Shown: one piece after another, positions 1-9,080 of the stretch
Position numbering within the stretch: position 1 is the stretch's first letter
Layout of the letters: each line of letters begins with the position of its first letter
Source of the DNA: an uncultured Pelagibacteraceae bacterium
GTDB lineage: Bacteria; Pseudomonadota; Alphaproteobacteria; Pelagibacterales; AG-422-B15
Assembly: GCA_902624455.1 (NCBI GenBank)
Contig: CACNXQ010000007.1
Span: 1 to 53,040, forward strand
Direction: 5' to 3'
Length of the DNA stretch: 53,040 bases
Translations under genes and position numbers: made by a program
Notes under the pieces: generated by a model
Told to the model about the DNA's origin: nothing
Database searches by the model: none
What the model saw: the letters and a program-made list of their open reading frames with translations, nothing else

Positions 1-2
1 AA

Positions 3-461
3 ATAAAAAAACTCTGTGACGAACAAAATCTTAAAATTTCACTTGCAGAGTCATGTACAGGTGGACTGTTATCATCTTTAATAACGGAGCTGCCTGGATG
101 TTCATCTTTTTTTGAAACTTCTCTTGTTACCTATTCAAACAAATCAAAAATGGATTTTCTTGGTGTTAAAAAAAATACTATTTTACAGAATGGGGCAGTA
201 AGCCATCAAACTGCTAGAGCAATGGTAATAGGATTAATGTCAAAAACAAAAACAGATATAGCTGTGTCAATTACTGGAGTTGCTGGCCCAACTGGGGGAA
301 CAAAGAAAAATCCTGTAGGCACTGTATATTTTGGCATTGCAATTAAAAATAAAAATAAAGCAAAAACCTACAAGAAATATTTCTCTAAAAAAAATCGAAA
401 ATCTATTCAATCTGATAGTGCAAAATTCGCAATTGATCTGATATATGAGAGTATCACTTAG
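3..461 (+). CDS. cinA: CinA C-terminal domain / nicotinamide-nucleotide amidohydrolase (PncC-like), 5' end outside window
   Basis: The reading frame is open from the first bases of the window, well before the first ATG at 150, so the gene enters from the left and only its C-terminal part is here. The upstream frame reads LAESCTGGLLSSLITELPG, the hallmark start of the CinA C-terminal domain, and further on SITGVAGPTGG and NPVGTVYFGI, which are the other conserved blocks. The family deamidates nicotinamide mononucleotide in pyridine nucleotide salvage. Whether an N-terminal MoeA-like COG1058 domain exists cannot be seen; alphaproteobacterial members at this locus are often the short stand-alone form. 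The stop TAG at 459-461 overlaps the stop of the convergent ratA gene. Family assignment is firm; the exact enzymatic role is from family knowledge. Confidence 0.93.
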   Translation: MKKLCDEQNLKISLAESCTGGLLSSLITELPGCSSFFETSLVTYSNKSKMDFLGVKKNTILQNGAVSHQTARAMVIGLMSKTKTDIAVSITGVAGPTGGTKKNPVGTVYFGIAIKNKNKAKTYKKYFSKKNRKSIQSDSAKFAIDLIYESIT

Positions 462-901
462 TAAATTTCATTAGCTCTTTCAAGAAAAGCATCAACCATT
501 TTTTTAAATGCAAGATCAAAGAATTTTTTCATTAGTAAATCAAAAAACTTAATATTGAGTTCAAAATCAATTTCAAAATTAATTTTACAGTTATTTTCGT
601 CAATAGCTTCAAATTTCCATTCATTTGAAAGGTATTTAAATGGTCCTTCTAAATTTCTTACTTTAATAAGATCATAATCTTTCGACAAAAGTATTTCACT
701 TCGATATGTGTATACAAATTGGTCATAGCCTATTTCAAGATCTGCTATCATAATGTCATCAGTATCTCTTGACTCTTCACTGATGACTTTTGAACTATTG
801 CACCACGGAAGAAAATCCTCATATTTATCTACATCTGCAACAAGATTGAACATCTGCTGTTGACTAAAAGGAACTATTTTCTCTTCTTTTTGCGATGGCA
901 T
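458..901 (-). CDS. RatA/Coq10-like START-domain ubiquinone-binding protein
   Basis: A 147-residue polyketide cyclase/START-fold protein. The N-terminal pattern IVPFSQQQMFNLVADVDKY followed by FLPWCNSSKV is the signature of the RatA/Coq10 family, and the full length matches the usual 145-155 residues. Coq10-type proteins bind ubiquinone and help respiration; E. coli RatA was described as a toxin blocking 70S assembly, but in alphaproteobacteria the Coq10-like lipid-chaperone role is the safer inference. It lies 13 bp downstream of lipA, its usual alphaproteobacterial neighbour, and is the last gene of the tpiA-to-ratA run. Its stop codon overlaps the cinA stop tail to tail, with no terminator space. 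Confidence 0.9.
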   Translation of the reverse strand: MPSQKEEKIVPFSQQQMFNLVADVDKYEDFLPWCNSSKVISEESRDTDDIMIADLEIGYDQFVYTYRSEILLSKDYDLIKVRNLEGPFKYLSNEWKFEAIDENNCKINFEIDFELNIKFFDLLMKKFFDLAFKKMVDAFLERANEIY

Positions 902-914
902 AGTAAATAAATAT

Positions 915-1832
915 TTAATATGATTGGTATTTTAATTTTTCAAAATCTTCGTCTGCGTGATACGAGGAGCGGGTAAAAGGTGATGAAGCAACCATCTTAA
1001 ATCCTTTCTTTGATGCTATTCTGGACAAATTATCAAAATAATCAGGAGTATGATAATCAATAACCGGATGGTGATTGATTGTTGGTCTGAGATATTGACC
1101 TATGGTGATAAAATCTACATTTACACTTCGTAAATCGTCCATTAAACTTATAACTTCTTCTAATTTTTCTCCTAAACCAATCATAATTCCTGACTTAGTT
1201 ATCAAGTTTTTTTTATGATTTTTAATATCTGATAGTATCTTTAATGAGTGCTCATATTCAGCACCAGGCCTAACTTTTTTGTATAAGCTTTTCACCGTTT
1301 CAAGATTGTGATTGAATATATCAATATCAGCTTGTGCTATATGTTTAATGCATTCATGTTTTTTTCTAAAATCAGGTGTTAAAATTTCAATTGTTGTATG
1401 TGGTGATTTATTTTTTATCGCATTAATGGTTTTTACAAAATGATCTGCTCCCCCATCAGATAAATCATCCCTATCAACTGAAGTTATCACTACATGTTTT
1501 AATGATAATTTTTTTACTGCATTTGCAACACGGTACGGTTCAAATGGATCTAATGTATTAGGCTTTCCGGTTTTAATATTGCAAAAGCTACACGAACGAG
1601 TACATGTATCACCAAGAATCATAAAGGTTGCATGCTTTTTTGACCAGCATTCGTGGAGATTTGGGCACATGGCCTCTTCACACACAGTATTTAATTCATT
1701 TTTAGAAATTATTTCTTTAGTCGAACTAATTTCTTTATTTTTAAGCTTAATCTTTATCCAAGCCGGCTTTGGAGGGCTTTTAATTAGATTAAAATTTTTT
1801 CTAATAAGGGATTTGGAGATTCCAGGTTGCAT
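915..1832 (-). CDS. lipA: Lipoyl synthase
   Basis: Radical-SAM enzyme that inserts two sulfur atoms into octanoyl groups on E2 and H proteins to make lipoate. The 305-residue protein has the LipA-specific auxiliary cluster C51-x4-C56-x5-C62 ([12 protein letters not shown]), the radical SAM cluster C77-x3-C81-x2-C84 (CTRSCSFC), and the C-terminal RSSYHADE segment whose serine ligates the auxiliary cluster. The start is an ATG 48 bp after the ftsB stop. In most alphaproteobacteria lipA follows the pyruvate dehydrogenase genes pdhABC-lpd; here those genes are absent and lipA directly follows ftsB. No odd residues seen; a confident call. Confidence 0.97.
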   Translation of the reverse strand: MQPGISKSLIRKNFNLIKSPPKPAWIKIKLKNKEISSTKEIISKNELNTVCEEAMCPNLHECWSKKHATFMILGDTCTRSCSFCNIKTGKPNTLDPFEPYRVANAVKKLSLKHVVITSVDRDDLSDGGADHFVKTINAIKNKSPHTTIEILTPDFRKKHECIKHIAQADIDIFNHNLETVKSLYKKVRPGAEYEHSLKILSDIKNHKKNLITKSGIMIGLGEKLEEVISLMDDLRSVNVDFITIGQYLRPTINHHPVIDYHTPDYFDNLSRIASKKGFKMVASSPFTRSSYHADEDFEKLKYQSY

Positions 1833-1852
1833 TAATTAAATTAATACAATTA

Positions 1853-1877
1853 TTGAGCTTCAATTTCAAGCTATCAA
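1853..1877. other. Hairpin in the ftsB-lipA gap
   Basis: TTGA-GCTT and AAGC-TA-TCAA form an 8-bp inverted repeat with a 2-nt bulge and a 7-nt loop. On the minus strand it is not followed by a T-run, so it is not an obvious intrinsic terminator. It sits at the junction where pdhABC-lpd is usually found, and could be an mRNA processing or stability element or chance. Confidence 0.3.
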
Positions 1878-1880
1878 AGC

Positions 1881-2189
1881 TTAATCAAAATAAATGATGT
1901 ATTCGTTATTTTCTCCATAGCCTAAAACTGATCTAATTTCTTGATCAATAAGGTCTTGGCCCATTTCATTTTCAATGAGTGAAATTTTTACTCTAAGTAG
2001 GTCATTATTTCTCTCAAATTCTGCTATTTTATTTTCTAATTTTATAATTTCTGCATCGAGTCTTGCGTGTGCCATTAGGCCGTTGTTACCGTCAAAAGCA
2101 TAAGATGATATGTATAAAACTACTAAAGGCAGGAAGAAATAAGGCCAATATTTACTAATATTTAAACGTATTTTCTTTAAAAATAGCAT
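1881..2189 (-). CDS. ftsB: Septum formation initiator FtsB/DivIC
   Basis: A 102-residue bitopic protein. Residues about 14-32 form one transmembrane helix (YWPYFFLPLVVLYISSYAF), followed by a coiled coil (about 43-75, LDAEIIKLENKIAEFERNND) and a short C-terminal tail with the family-typical IRSVLGY. This is the FtsB/DivIC plan: a division-site scaffold that in other bacteria works with FtsL and FtsQ to activate septal peptidoglycan synthesis. The position next to eno is the standard alphaproteobacterial place for this gene. It is preceded by a 114-bp gap containing a candidate promoter, so it may start a new transcript with lipA and ratA. Confidence 0.85.
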   Translation of the reverse strand: MLFLKKIRLNISKYWPYFFLPLVVLYISSYAFDGNNGLMAHARLDAEIIKLENKIAEFERNNDLLRVKISLIENEMGQDLIDQEIRSVLGYGENNEYIIYFD

Positions 2190-2210
2190 GATGATAAAGA
2201 ATCACATTTG

Positions 2211-2239
2211 CTTAATTGATACAAATTTAATGATGTCAA
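2211..2239 (-). promoter_or_regulatory. Candidate promoter for ftsB-lipA-ratA
   Basis: On the minus strand a perfect -35 hexamer TTGACA (2239-2234) is followed after 17 bp by ATTAAG (2216-2211), a weak -10. It lies in the 114-bp eno-ftsB gap, the largest gap in this run. The -35 is convincing, the -10 only matches three consensus positions. No terminator for eno is evident in the same gap. Confidence 0.35.
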
Positions 2240-2303
2240 TTTGTTCAAAAATCTTAAAAAAATTTAGTTTGGACTCTTTTTGTTCTACAAATAAATAAAG
2301 AAA

Positions 2304-3572
2304 TTATACAAACTTGTTGATTTTTAACGTTTTTTTCATTTGAAAATTTTCTTCAATTCTTAATAATTGATTGTATTTTGCTACCCTATCACTCCTCGAC
2401 ATTGAACCTGTCTTGATCTGGCCTGAGTTACAGGCAACAGCTAGATCAGAAATAAAGGTATTTTCAGTTTCTCCTGATCTGTGAGAAATTACAGTTTCCA
2501 TACCATTAGACTGAGCCAATTCTATAGCTTTTATTGTTTCGGAAAGTGTTCCAATTTGATTTATTTTGATTAAAACTGCATTCGCCGCTTTTTTTTCAAT
2601 GCCTATTTTAATTCTGTCAATGTTGGTGACAAACAAATCATCTCCAACTATCTGCATTTTATCACCGTGCTTAGCAGTAAAATTAATCCATGATGACCAG
2701 TCGTCTTCTGCAAATGGATCTTCAATTGACACAATGTTATATTTAACACAAAGCTTGGAAAGAAAATTAGAAAACTCTGATTTTGATAAAGGTTTTTTTT
2801 GGCTAGCAAGAACGTATTTATTATTTTTAAAAAGTTCACCTGCGGCAATATCAAGTCCTAATACAAAGTCTTTTCCAGCTTTATATCCACTATGTTTAAT
2901 AGCATCATATATAAGCTTACATGCTTCTTCTTCATTTTTTAAATCTGGAGCAAATCCACCTTCATCTCCGACTGCAGTATTGTAACCTTTTTTATTTAAT
3001 ATCTCTTTTAAACTATGAAATACCTCTGATGACATTCTTAAAGCATCACTTAAATTTACAGCATTTTGAGGAATAATCATGAACTCCTGAAATGAAAGTT
3101 TATTATTAGCATGAGCTCCTCCATTAATTACATTCAACATAGGTGTTGGCATTGAGTAAGTACGCTTGCCACCTAAATATTTATATAAGGGAAGATTAAG
3201 TGAATTCGCGCTTGCAGCTGCAACGGCAAGTGAAACACTCAAGATTGCATTAGCTCCTAAATTTTTTTTATTTTTTGAGCCATCCAATTCTATCATTGTA
3301 GAATCTATCAACTCTTGATCACTTGAATCAAGTCCAGTTAATGTATCAAATATTATATTATTAACATTTGAAACGGCTTTCATAACTGATTTACCGTGAT
3401 ATTTTTTTTTATTATCTCTTAATTCGTAAGCTTCGTATTTACCTGTTGAAGCGCCGGATGGCACTGCTGCCCTGCCAATAGTCCCATCAGAGAGAATTAC
3501 ATCTGTTTCAATCGTTGGATTACCTCTGCTGTCAAATATTTGACGGGCAATAATATTTTTAATATGTGGCAT
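2304..3572 (-). CDS. eno: Enolase (phosphopyruvate hydratase)
   Basis: Interconverts 2-phosphoglycerate and phosphoenolpyruvate in glycolysis and gluconeogenesis. The 422-residue length is standard. Visible family blocks include the N-terminal IFDSRGNPTIETDV, the loop SGASTGKYEAYELRD, the Mg ligands in GLDIAAGE, SIEDPFAEDDW and QIVGDDLFVTN, the catalytic lysine in LIKINQIGT and the C-terminal SHRSGETENTFISDLAV. It is 19 bp downstream of kdsA, with pyrG before that, the conserved alphaproteobacterial order pyrG-kdsA-eno. PEP from enolase is the co-substrate of KdsA next door. Confidence 0.98.
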   Translation of the reverse strand: MPHIKNIIARQIFDSRGNPTIETDVILSDGTIGRAAVPSGASTGKYEAYELRDNKKKYHGKSVMKAVSNVNNIIFDTLTGLDSSDQELIDSTMIELDGSKNKKNLGANAILSVSLAVAAASANSLNLPLYKYLGGKRTYSMPTPMLNVINGGAHANNKLSFQEFMIIPQNAVNLSDALRMSSEVFHSLKEILNKKGYNTAVGDEGGFAPDLKNEEEACKLIYDAIKHSGYKAGKDFVLGLDIAAGELFKNNKYVLASQKKPLSKSEFSNFLSKLCVKYNIVSIEDPFAEDDWSSWINFTAKHGDKMQIVGDDLFVTNIDRIKIGIEKKAANAVLIKINQIGTLSETIKAIELAQSNGMETVISHRSGETENTFISDLAVACNSGQIKTGSMSRSDRVAKYNQLLRIEENFQMKKTLKINKFV

Positions 3573-3591
3573 TCGAATTTATTGATTAGTA

Positions 3592-4419
3592 TTATTTTTC
3601 TTTAACTAAATTGTCAATTTCTATCAGTTTCTTGATTATTTTGCTCATTTCATCAAGTTTAATCATATTAGGACCGTCAGATGGTGCTTTATCAGGATTA
3701 TCATGTGTTTCCATAAATATTCCAGCAACACCTACAGCTGCTGCTGCTCGAGCCAATATAGGGGCATATTTACTATCACCTCCACTTTTATTGCCCATAC
3801 CTCCAGGTGATTGTACAGAGTGAGTTGCGTCAAAAATTACAGGAAATCCAATCTCGTCTTTCATAATCTCCAATGATCTCATATCTGAGACGAGATTATT
3901 ATATCCAAAACATGCACCTCTTTCGGTTAGTAAGATATTTTCATTGCCAGAGTCAGTAATTTTGTTAACTACATTTATCATATCTCTAGGTGCTAGAAAT
4001 TGACCTTTCTTTACATTTATAATTTTATTGGTGTTTGCTGCAGCAATTAGCAAATCTGTTTGTCTACATAAAAAAGCAGGAATTTGAATGATATCAACAT
4101 GATCTTTTACTTGATTACATTCTAAAACTGAGTGAACGTCAGTAATAATGGGTACATTGAATTCTTTTTTTAGTTTATCAAAAATTTCTATGGATTTTTC
4201 TATGCCTAATCCTCTATCAGATGAAATGCTGGTCCTATTAGCCTTATCATAAGAAGTTTTATAAATTAATTTAATTTTTAATTCAGAAGCAATTTGCAAA
4301 AGTTTACTGCACATCATGTTTGCATGCTCATAAGACTCTAAAACACATGGTCCTGCAATTAAAACAAAAGGAGCATCATTTTGAAAGATGATATCTCCTA
4401 ATTTTACTGATTTATTCAT
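3592..4419 (-). CDS. kdsA: 3-deoxy-8-phosphooctulonate synthase (KDO-8-P synthase)
   Basis: Condenses arabinose 5-phosphate with phosphoenolpyruvate to KDO 8-phosphate, the precursor of the inner-core sugar of lipopolysaccharide. The 275-residue TIM-barrel protein carries the family blocks [12 protein letters not shown] near the N-terminus, [45 protein letters not shown] and the C-terminal [17 protein letters not shown]. Its presence, with lpxA/lpxD/lpxI elsewhere in the window, shows that this organism makes lipid A with KDO. Its start codon directly abuts the pyrG stop, so the two genes are co-translated in one operon. Confidence 0.97.
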   Translation of the reverse strand: MNKSVKLGDIIFQNDAPFVLIAGPCVLESYEHANMMCSKLLQIASELKIKLIYKTSYDKANRTSISSDRGLGIEKSIEIFDKLKKEFNVPIITDVHSVLECNQVKDHVDIIQIPAFLCRQTDLLIAAANTNKIINVKKGQFLAPRDMINVVNKITDSGNENILLTERGACFGYNNLVSDMRSLEIMKDEIGFPVIFDATHSVQSPGGMGNKSGGDSKYAPILARAAAAVGVAGIFMETHDNPDKAPSDGPNMIKLDEMSKIIKKLIEIDNLVKEK

Positions 4420-6048
4420 TTATACTAATCTCGAATTTATTTTTGCAGCATTTATAAATGATTTAAACAATGGATGAGGATCAAATGGTTTTGACTTAAG
4501 TTCTGGATGAAATTGGACGCCTATAAACCATGGATGATCTTTTATTTCAACAGTCTCAGGTAACAATCCGTCAGGTGAATAGCCTGAAAAAAGCACGCCT
4601 TCTTTTTCGAACTGTTCTTCAAACTTGCTATTTACCTCATATCTATGTCTATGTCTTTCAGTAATATTTTCAGATTGATAAATGCCATGAACTTTTGAGC
4701 CTTTTTTTAATTTCGCTTTATAAGCACCGAGACGCATTGTTCCTCCTAAATCGCTATTTTCAGAACGCTTTTCAATTTTATTTTGTGAATTACTCCACTC
4801 TGTCATCAATCCAACAATAGAATTAGAGCAATTAGAAAATTCACTGGAATTTGCATCTTTTATTCCTAAAATATTTCTAGCCATCTCAATTACCGCTAAT
4901 TGCATTCCAAAACAAATTCCAAAGTATGGTATGTTTGTAGTCCTAGCATAATTAATAGCAAGTATTTTACCTTCAGCTCCTCTTTCTCCAAAACCTCCAG
5001 GTACAAGTATACCGTGACATCCGGTCAATTTCTCTCTGATATTGCTCTTGTTTAATTCCTCTGACTCAACCCACTTTAAATGAACTTTAACATTGTTAAA
5101 AATACCTCCGTGTGAAAGTGCTTCATTCAATGATTTATATGCATCAGCTAATCCTGTGTACTTGCCAACAATTCCAATAGTAACTTCGCCATCAGGCTCC
5201 AATACATGTTTTGATACTTGTGACCACATTTTTAAATCAATATTTTTTGACTCTAAATGAAAGTAATCAAGAACTCTTTTATCTAAACCTTCATTTTTCA
5301 AGTTCATTGGTACTTCATATATCGTATCAGCATTTATTGCCTGAATAACACAATCCTGACTTACATTACAAAATAACCCAATTTTTTTTCTTTCTTCTCT
5401 GGGTATTTCCCTATCAGATCTGCAAAGAAGTATATTTGGCTGGATTCCTAAACTTCTAAGTTCTTTAACTGAATGTTGTGTAGGTTTAGTTTTTAATTCA
5501 CCTGAGCTATCTATGTAGGGAACTAATGTAACATGAAGAAAAAGTGAATTTGAACGGTCATTATCATTATGAAACTGTCTAATTGCTTCAATGAAAGGAA
5601 GGCTTTCAATATCACCTATCGTACCTCCTATCTCGCATATAACAAAATCTTCGTCATGTATATCATTTGAAATAAATGCTTTAATTTCATTCGTTACATG
5701 TGGTATCACTTGAACTGTTGCGCCAAGGTACTCACCCTTTCTCTCTTTATTTATTATTTTCTGATAAACTCTACCTGATGTTATGTTATCAGATTGTTTA
5801 GATGTAACTCCTGTGAATCTTTCATAATGACCTAAATCTAGATCAGTTTCTGCGCCATCATCAGTTACATAAACTTCGCCATGCTGATAAGGACTCATTG
5901 TGCCAGGATCAACATTTAGATATGGGTCAAGTTTTCTAATTCTGACTTTATAACCATGATGTTGAAGTAAAGATGCTAAAGATGCTGATGCTAGTCCCTT
6001 GCCTAGGGATGATACCACGCCGCCAGTAACAAATATATATCGCGCCAT
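4420..6048 (-). CDS. pyrG: CTP synthase (glutamine hydrolysing)
   Basis: Makes CTP from UTP, ATP and glutamine. The 542-residue protein has the N-terminal synthetase domain beginning with the conserved [20 protein letters not shown] nucleotide loop and [20 protein letters not shown], and a C-terminal class I glutamine amidotransferase domain with the nucleophile cysteine in [10 protein letters not shown], the oxyanion segment [10 protein letters not shown] and the His-Glu pair in GVQFHPEL. All catalytic motifs are intact and the length is normal. It sits 41 bp after secG in the usual secG-pyrG-kdsA order. Confidence 0.98.
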   Translation of the reverse strand: MARYIFVTGGVVSSLGKGLASASLASLLQHHGYKVRIRKLDPYLNVDPGTMSPYQHGEVYVTDDGAETDLDLGHYERFTGVTSKQSDNITSGRVYQKIINKERKGEYLGATVQVIPHVTNEIKAFISNDIHDEDFVICEIGGTIGDIESLPFIEAIRQFHNDNDRSNSLFLHVTLVPYIDSSGELKTKPTQHSVKELRSLGIQPNILLCRSDREIPREERKKIGLFCNVSQDCVIQAINADTIYEVPMNLKNEGLDKRVLDYFHLESKNIDLKMWSQVSKHVLEPDGEVTIGIVGKYTGLADAYKSLNEALSHGGIFNNVKVHLKWVESEELNKSNIREKLTGCHGILVPGGFGERGAEGKILAINYARTTNIPYFGICFGMQLAVIEMARNILGIKDANSSEFSNCSNSIVGLMTEWSNSQNKIEKRSENSDLGGTMRLGAYKAKLKKGSKVHGIYQSENITERHRHRYEVNSKFEEQFEKEGVLFSGYSPDGLLPETVEIKDHPWFIGVQFHPELKSKPFDPHPLFKSFINAAKINSRLV

Positions 6049-6089
6049 GGAAGTATCTTATACTACATAAACTTCAAATGAGAAAGAAC

Positions 6090-6395
6090 TTAATCTAATT
6101 GGGGTAATTCAGGTAGTTCTTCAGGCTGTAAAACAGAATTTTCATCAAGACTTTCAAAATTCAAAGACCTATCATTAGACCTCATACTCAAGATAGTAAG
6201 ACTTAGACTTGTAATTACGAATAAAACAGCAATTATTGAAGTTGTTCTTGTTAGAATGTCCGCAGAACCTCTTGGCGACATACCATCACTTCCGCCTCCT
6301 ATTCCAAGAGCACCGCCTTCGGCTCTTTGAATCAAAACAACAACAATTAGTAACAGAGCCAATATTGCGTGTATCACAAGAAGTATGCTTTCCAT
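6090..6395 (-). CDS. secG: Preprotein translocase subunit SecG
   Basis: A 101-residue membrane protein that joins SecYE and aids SecA-driven export. Two transmembrane helices are visible (about 3-22 and 52-71) separated by the conserved loop RAEGGALGIGGGSDG-MSPRGS; the C-terminal tail is acidic and proline-rich (about 80-101), as often seen in alphaproteobacterial SecG. It lies 19 bp after tpiA in the typical order tpiA-secG-pyrG. Confidence 0.94.
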   Translation of the reverse strand: MESILLVIHAILALLLIVVVLIQRAEGGALGIGGGSDGMSPRGSADILTRTTSIIAVLFVITSLSLTILSMRSNDRSLNFESLDENSVLQPEELPELPQLD

Positions 6396-6414
6396 AAAAA
6401 TATCCTATAAACTA

Positions 6415-7158
6415 TTAATTGTAAGAATCAATTATTTTACAAAAATCTCTTGCTTTTAGTGAGGCTCCTCCAACCAAAGCTCCATCCACGTTATCAAGAT
6501 TGAGTATATCACTTGCATTTTTGGGGTTTACAGAACCTCCATATAATATTGAAATACCTTTACCTATCTTCGGATTGAATTTTTTTGAAATAATTTTTCT
6601 TATATTTTGATGAATACTATTTATATCACCTAATGAGGGTGTCTTACCAGTTCCAATGGCCCATACTGGTTCGTAAGCAAGGATAATTTTATTTGTATCA
6701 ATTTTAGCGGGCAGTGAATTTATTTGTTTTCTTAAAATCTTTGTTCTGACCTTTATTTCACTATCTTGCTCACCGATACAAAAAATTACTTTTAAGTTTT
6801 CTTTTAGCGCAGAAATAATCTTATTCGATATTTCACTTATTGACTCATTTTGATATTGTCTTCTCTCGGAGTGTCCAATGATAGAATATTTCGCTCCAAT
6901 GTCTTTTATCATTTTTGAACTCACACATCCTGTGTACGCACCACTTTCTTCATGGTGGCAATCTTGAGATCCAAAGGAAATCTTGCTTCTTTTAAGTGAC
7001 CTAGAGTAGAAGTCTAATACGGTAAACGGCGGACAAATGACAATTTTTGAATTATATCTTTTTCTTTGAAGGCTTTTATTTATAGTATTCACAACCTTGA
7101 TAGATGACTTGTCTCCATTCATCTTCCAATTACCTATGATATATTTATTTCTTTTCAT
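6415..7158 (-). CDS. tpiA: Triosephosphate isomerase
   Basis: Interconverts dihydroxyacetone phosphate and glyceraldehyde 3-phosphate. The 247-residue protein has all catalytic residues: N10 and K12 in GNWKMNG, H96 in IIGHSERR and E163 in AYEPVWAIGTGK, plus the phosphate-binding ILYGGSVNP. It is the first gene of the tpiA-secG-pyrG-kdsA-eno run and is divergent from ppiD with only 50 bp between the two start codons. Confidence 0.98.
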   Translation of the reverse strand: MKRNKYIIGNWKMNGDKSSIKVVNTINKSLQRKRYNSKIVICPPFTVLDFYSRSLKRSKISFGSQDCHHEESGAYTGCVSSKMIKDIGAKYSIIGHSERRQYQNESISEISNKIISALKENLKVIFCIGEQDSEIKVRTKILRKQINSLPAKIDTNKIILAYEPVWAIGTGKTPSLGDINSIHQNIRKIISKKFNPKIGKGISILYGGSVNPKNASDILNLDNVDGALVGGASLKARDFCKIIDSYN

Positions 7159-7208
7159 TATTGCCTAATCATCTAAAATCTCCCTTTTTATAACATCTTA
7201 AATCAAAA
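7159..7208. promoter_or_regulatory. Divergent tpiA/ppiD promoter region
   Basis: This 50-bp gap must hold the signals for two long operons facing away from each other. The segment 7187-7194 can be read as -10 boxes on both strands: TATAAA on the minus strand (7192-7187) and TATAAC on the plus strand (7189-7194). Clear -35 boxes at good spacing were not found, so exact starts are open. If real, the two promoters overlap and would compete for RNA polymerase. Confidence 0.4.
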
Positions 7209-9080
7209 ATGTTAGATATTATTCGAAATTTAGTCTCTTCGATTTTCGGTAAAGTATTACTCGCTCTCATGGTTTTAAGTTTTGCGTTATGGGGTGTAGG
7301 AGACATTCTTACATCAGGAAATAGTCGATTAGCAGCAAAAGTTGGAGATGAAAAAATAAGCCTAGAAGATTTTTATATAAATTTTCAACAAACATTAAGA
7401 GACATTAGTAATAGTTCTGGCATGAATATAAGTATGCAACAGGCAAAAGATCAGCAATTAGATAAAATCATGTTGAACGAAATGATTTATCAAAAAATGA
7501 TATCTGATTTTGCAAAGAAGCAAGGTGTCATTATTAATGACGAAGTGCTTAAAGATTACGTAATGACAATGGATGAATTTAAAAATAATGCAGGTCAATT
7601 TAATGACTTATTATACAAAAATTATATTCAAAATAATTTTATCTCTGAGTCTGCATTTTTAGACGAGATGGAGTCAATACTTCTTCGTAATTTGCTATTT
7701 GAAAACTTTAGCATCAACAATTCAATAAACGAAAAGTTGATAACCCTTTTATATAATCATGAAGGAAAAAAAATTGACATTGAATATTTTATAATCGATG
7801 ACACAAAAATTACAGTAAGTATAAATGAAGGTGAATTAAGAGAGTACTATGACAATAATAAAGAAAAGTATCGTGTACCTAAAAAAGAATACGTAAATTA
7901 TTTAAATGTAGGTTTTGAAAAATTTAGAGAATTAGTTGAAATTGATAATAACGAATTAGAAAGCTTCTATGACTCTAATATTCAAAATTATACAACTATT
8001 GAGTCAAGGAATGTTGAGTTTGTGCGTGCAGCAACCGAAGAAAAGGCATTCGAGATTGCGCAAAAATGGAAATCAAATGATAATGAGGTATTCAAAGATT
8101 TGGCAATTACTGAAGACTTTGAAATATTTGAGATAAACGAACTTGGACGTGATAGATTCTCTGAAGATGTTTCAAATAAAATTTTTAATTTAGATCTTGA
8201 TAATATATCTGACCCAATACAAATAGCTGATGCTGGATTTTATATATTTAAAATTACCAGTGTATCTGAGGAGACCATAATTTCATTTGAAGATGCAAAA
8301 CATGAAATAGAAGAAGAATTAAGTAATCAAATTGCATATGAGTTATACGATGAATATATCAATGAAATCGACATGCAATTGATTAACGGTGCAGCTTTTG
8401 ATGAGATAGCCAAACAATCCTCCGAAATTCTAAATATGAATATTGATGACTTGCTCTTCCAGAATGTTGAGTACTCTGATTTCAAAGATATGTTGAATAA
8501 TAATGCTGCTTTCGAGAGTTTAAAAGCTGTTGGTGAAATGTCCGATTTAATTCTTACTGACACAAGCATGTACATTCATGAAATGAGCAGCATTGAAAAC
8601 TCATATATCAAAGAATTTGAAAATATTAACAAAGAAGTTACTGATGATTTGACATCAGAAAAGAAAGAGCAAGATATTGAAAAGATACTAAATAGAGTTT
8701 TAGTCGAATTACAATTTACAGACTATGAGAGTTTTAAAAATTATACGATATCTAAAAATCATAATTTAAATAAAGCGACAAATATTGATAGAAATAATGG
8801 AAATGACACCGATTTAACTACTGAGTCAATCAGTGAATTGTTTAATGTGGGGCTAAATAATCTTTCTATCGTTAGAACTAATGACAATCAGTTAGGTGTT
8901 GCTTTTGTCAAAAATATTAGCGAACCTAAAGATCGAATCTCAAGTAAGTTTTTTGAAGAAGTTAAAGAGAATGTAATTCAAAATTATAACAACTCTCTTA
9001 ATAGCGCTATAGGTAACAAAATTATTGATAATACTCCATACGAAATATTTACTCAAAATATTGAGAACATTTTGATGTAA
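7209..9080 (+). CDS. Periplasmic folding chaperone PpiD / SurA-N domain peptidyl-prolyl isomerase
   Basis: A 623-residue membrane-anchored periplasmic protein. Residues 1-35 contain a short cytoplasmic tail and one transmembrane anchor (KVLLALMVLSFALWGVGDIL), the PpiD pattern. After it comes a SurA_N-like helical chaperone domain (about 36-170), a parvulin-like segment (about 225-350) and a long C-terminal helical region ending with a degenerate second PpiC-like part. It is expected to help outer-membrane proteins fold after Sec export, matching bamA and skp further along. The stop TAA overlaps the trpE start as TAATG, giving translational coupling to the trp genes, a common alphaproteobacterial arrangement. 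The isomerase active site is not clearly conserved, as in many PpiD proteins. Confidence 0.85.
   Translation: MLDIIRNLVSSIFGKVLLALMVLSFALWGVGDILTSGNSRLAAKVGDEKISLEDFYINFQQTLRDISNSSGMNISMQQAKDQQLDKIMLNEMIYQKMISDFAKKQGVIINDEVLKDYVMTMDEFKNNAGQFNDLLYKNYIQNNFISESAFLDEMESILLRNLLFENFSINNSINEKLITLLYNHEGKKIDIEYFIIDDTKITVSINEGELREYYDNNKEKYRVPKKEYVNYLNVGFEKFRELVEIDNNELESFYDSNIQNYTTIESRNVEFVRAATEEKAFEIAQKWKSNDNEVFKDLAITEDFEIFEINELGRDRFSEDVSNKIFNLDLDNISDPIQIADAGFYIFKITSVSEETIISFEDAKHEIEEELSNQIAYELYDEYINEIDMQLINGAAFDEIAKQSSEILNMNIDDLLFQNVEYSDFKDMLNNNAAFESLKAVGEMSDLILTDTSMYIHEMSSIENSYIKEFENINKEVTDDLTSEKKEQDIEKILNRVLVELQFTDYESFKNYTISKNHNLNKATNIDRNNGNDTDLTTESISELFNVGLNNLSIVRTNDNQLGVAFVKNISEPKDRISSKFFEEVKENVIQNYNNSLNSAIGNKIIDNTPYEIFTQNIENILM

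Noticed and set aside
2566-2985. Open frame of 139 codons opposite eno
   Set aside because: Lies fully inside the well-supported enolase gene on the other strand and has no recognisable family features; the same holds for all other antisense or out-of-frame open frames.
9000-9080. Possible tryptophan attenuator or leader peptide in front of trpE
   Set aside because: The region is coding sequence of ppiD and overlaps trpE by one base; no tryptophan-rich short frame or terminator hairpin is present.
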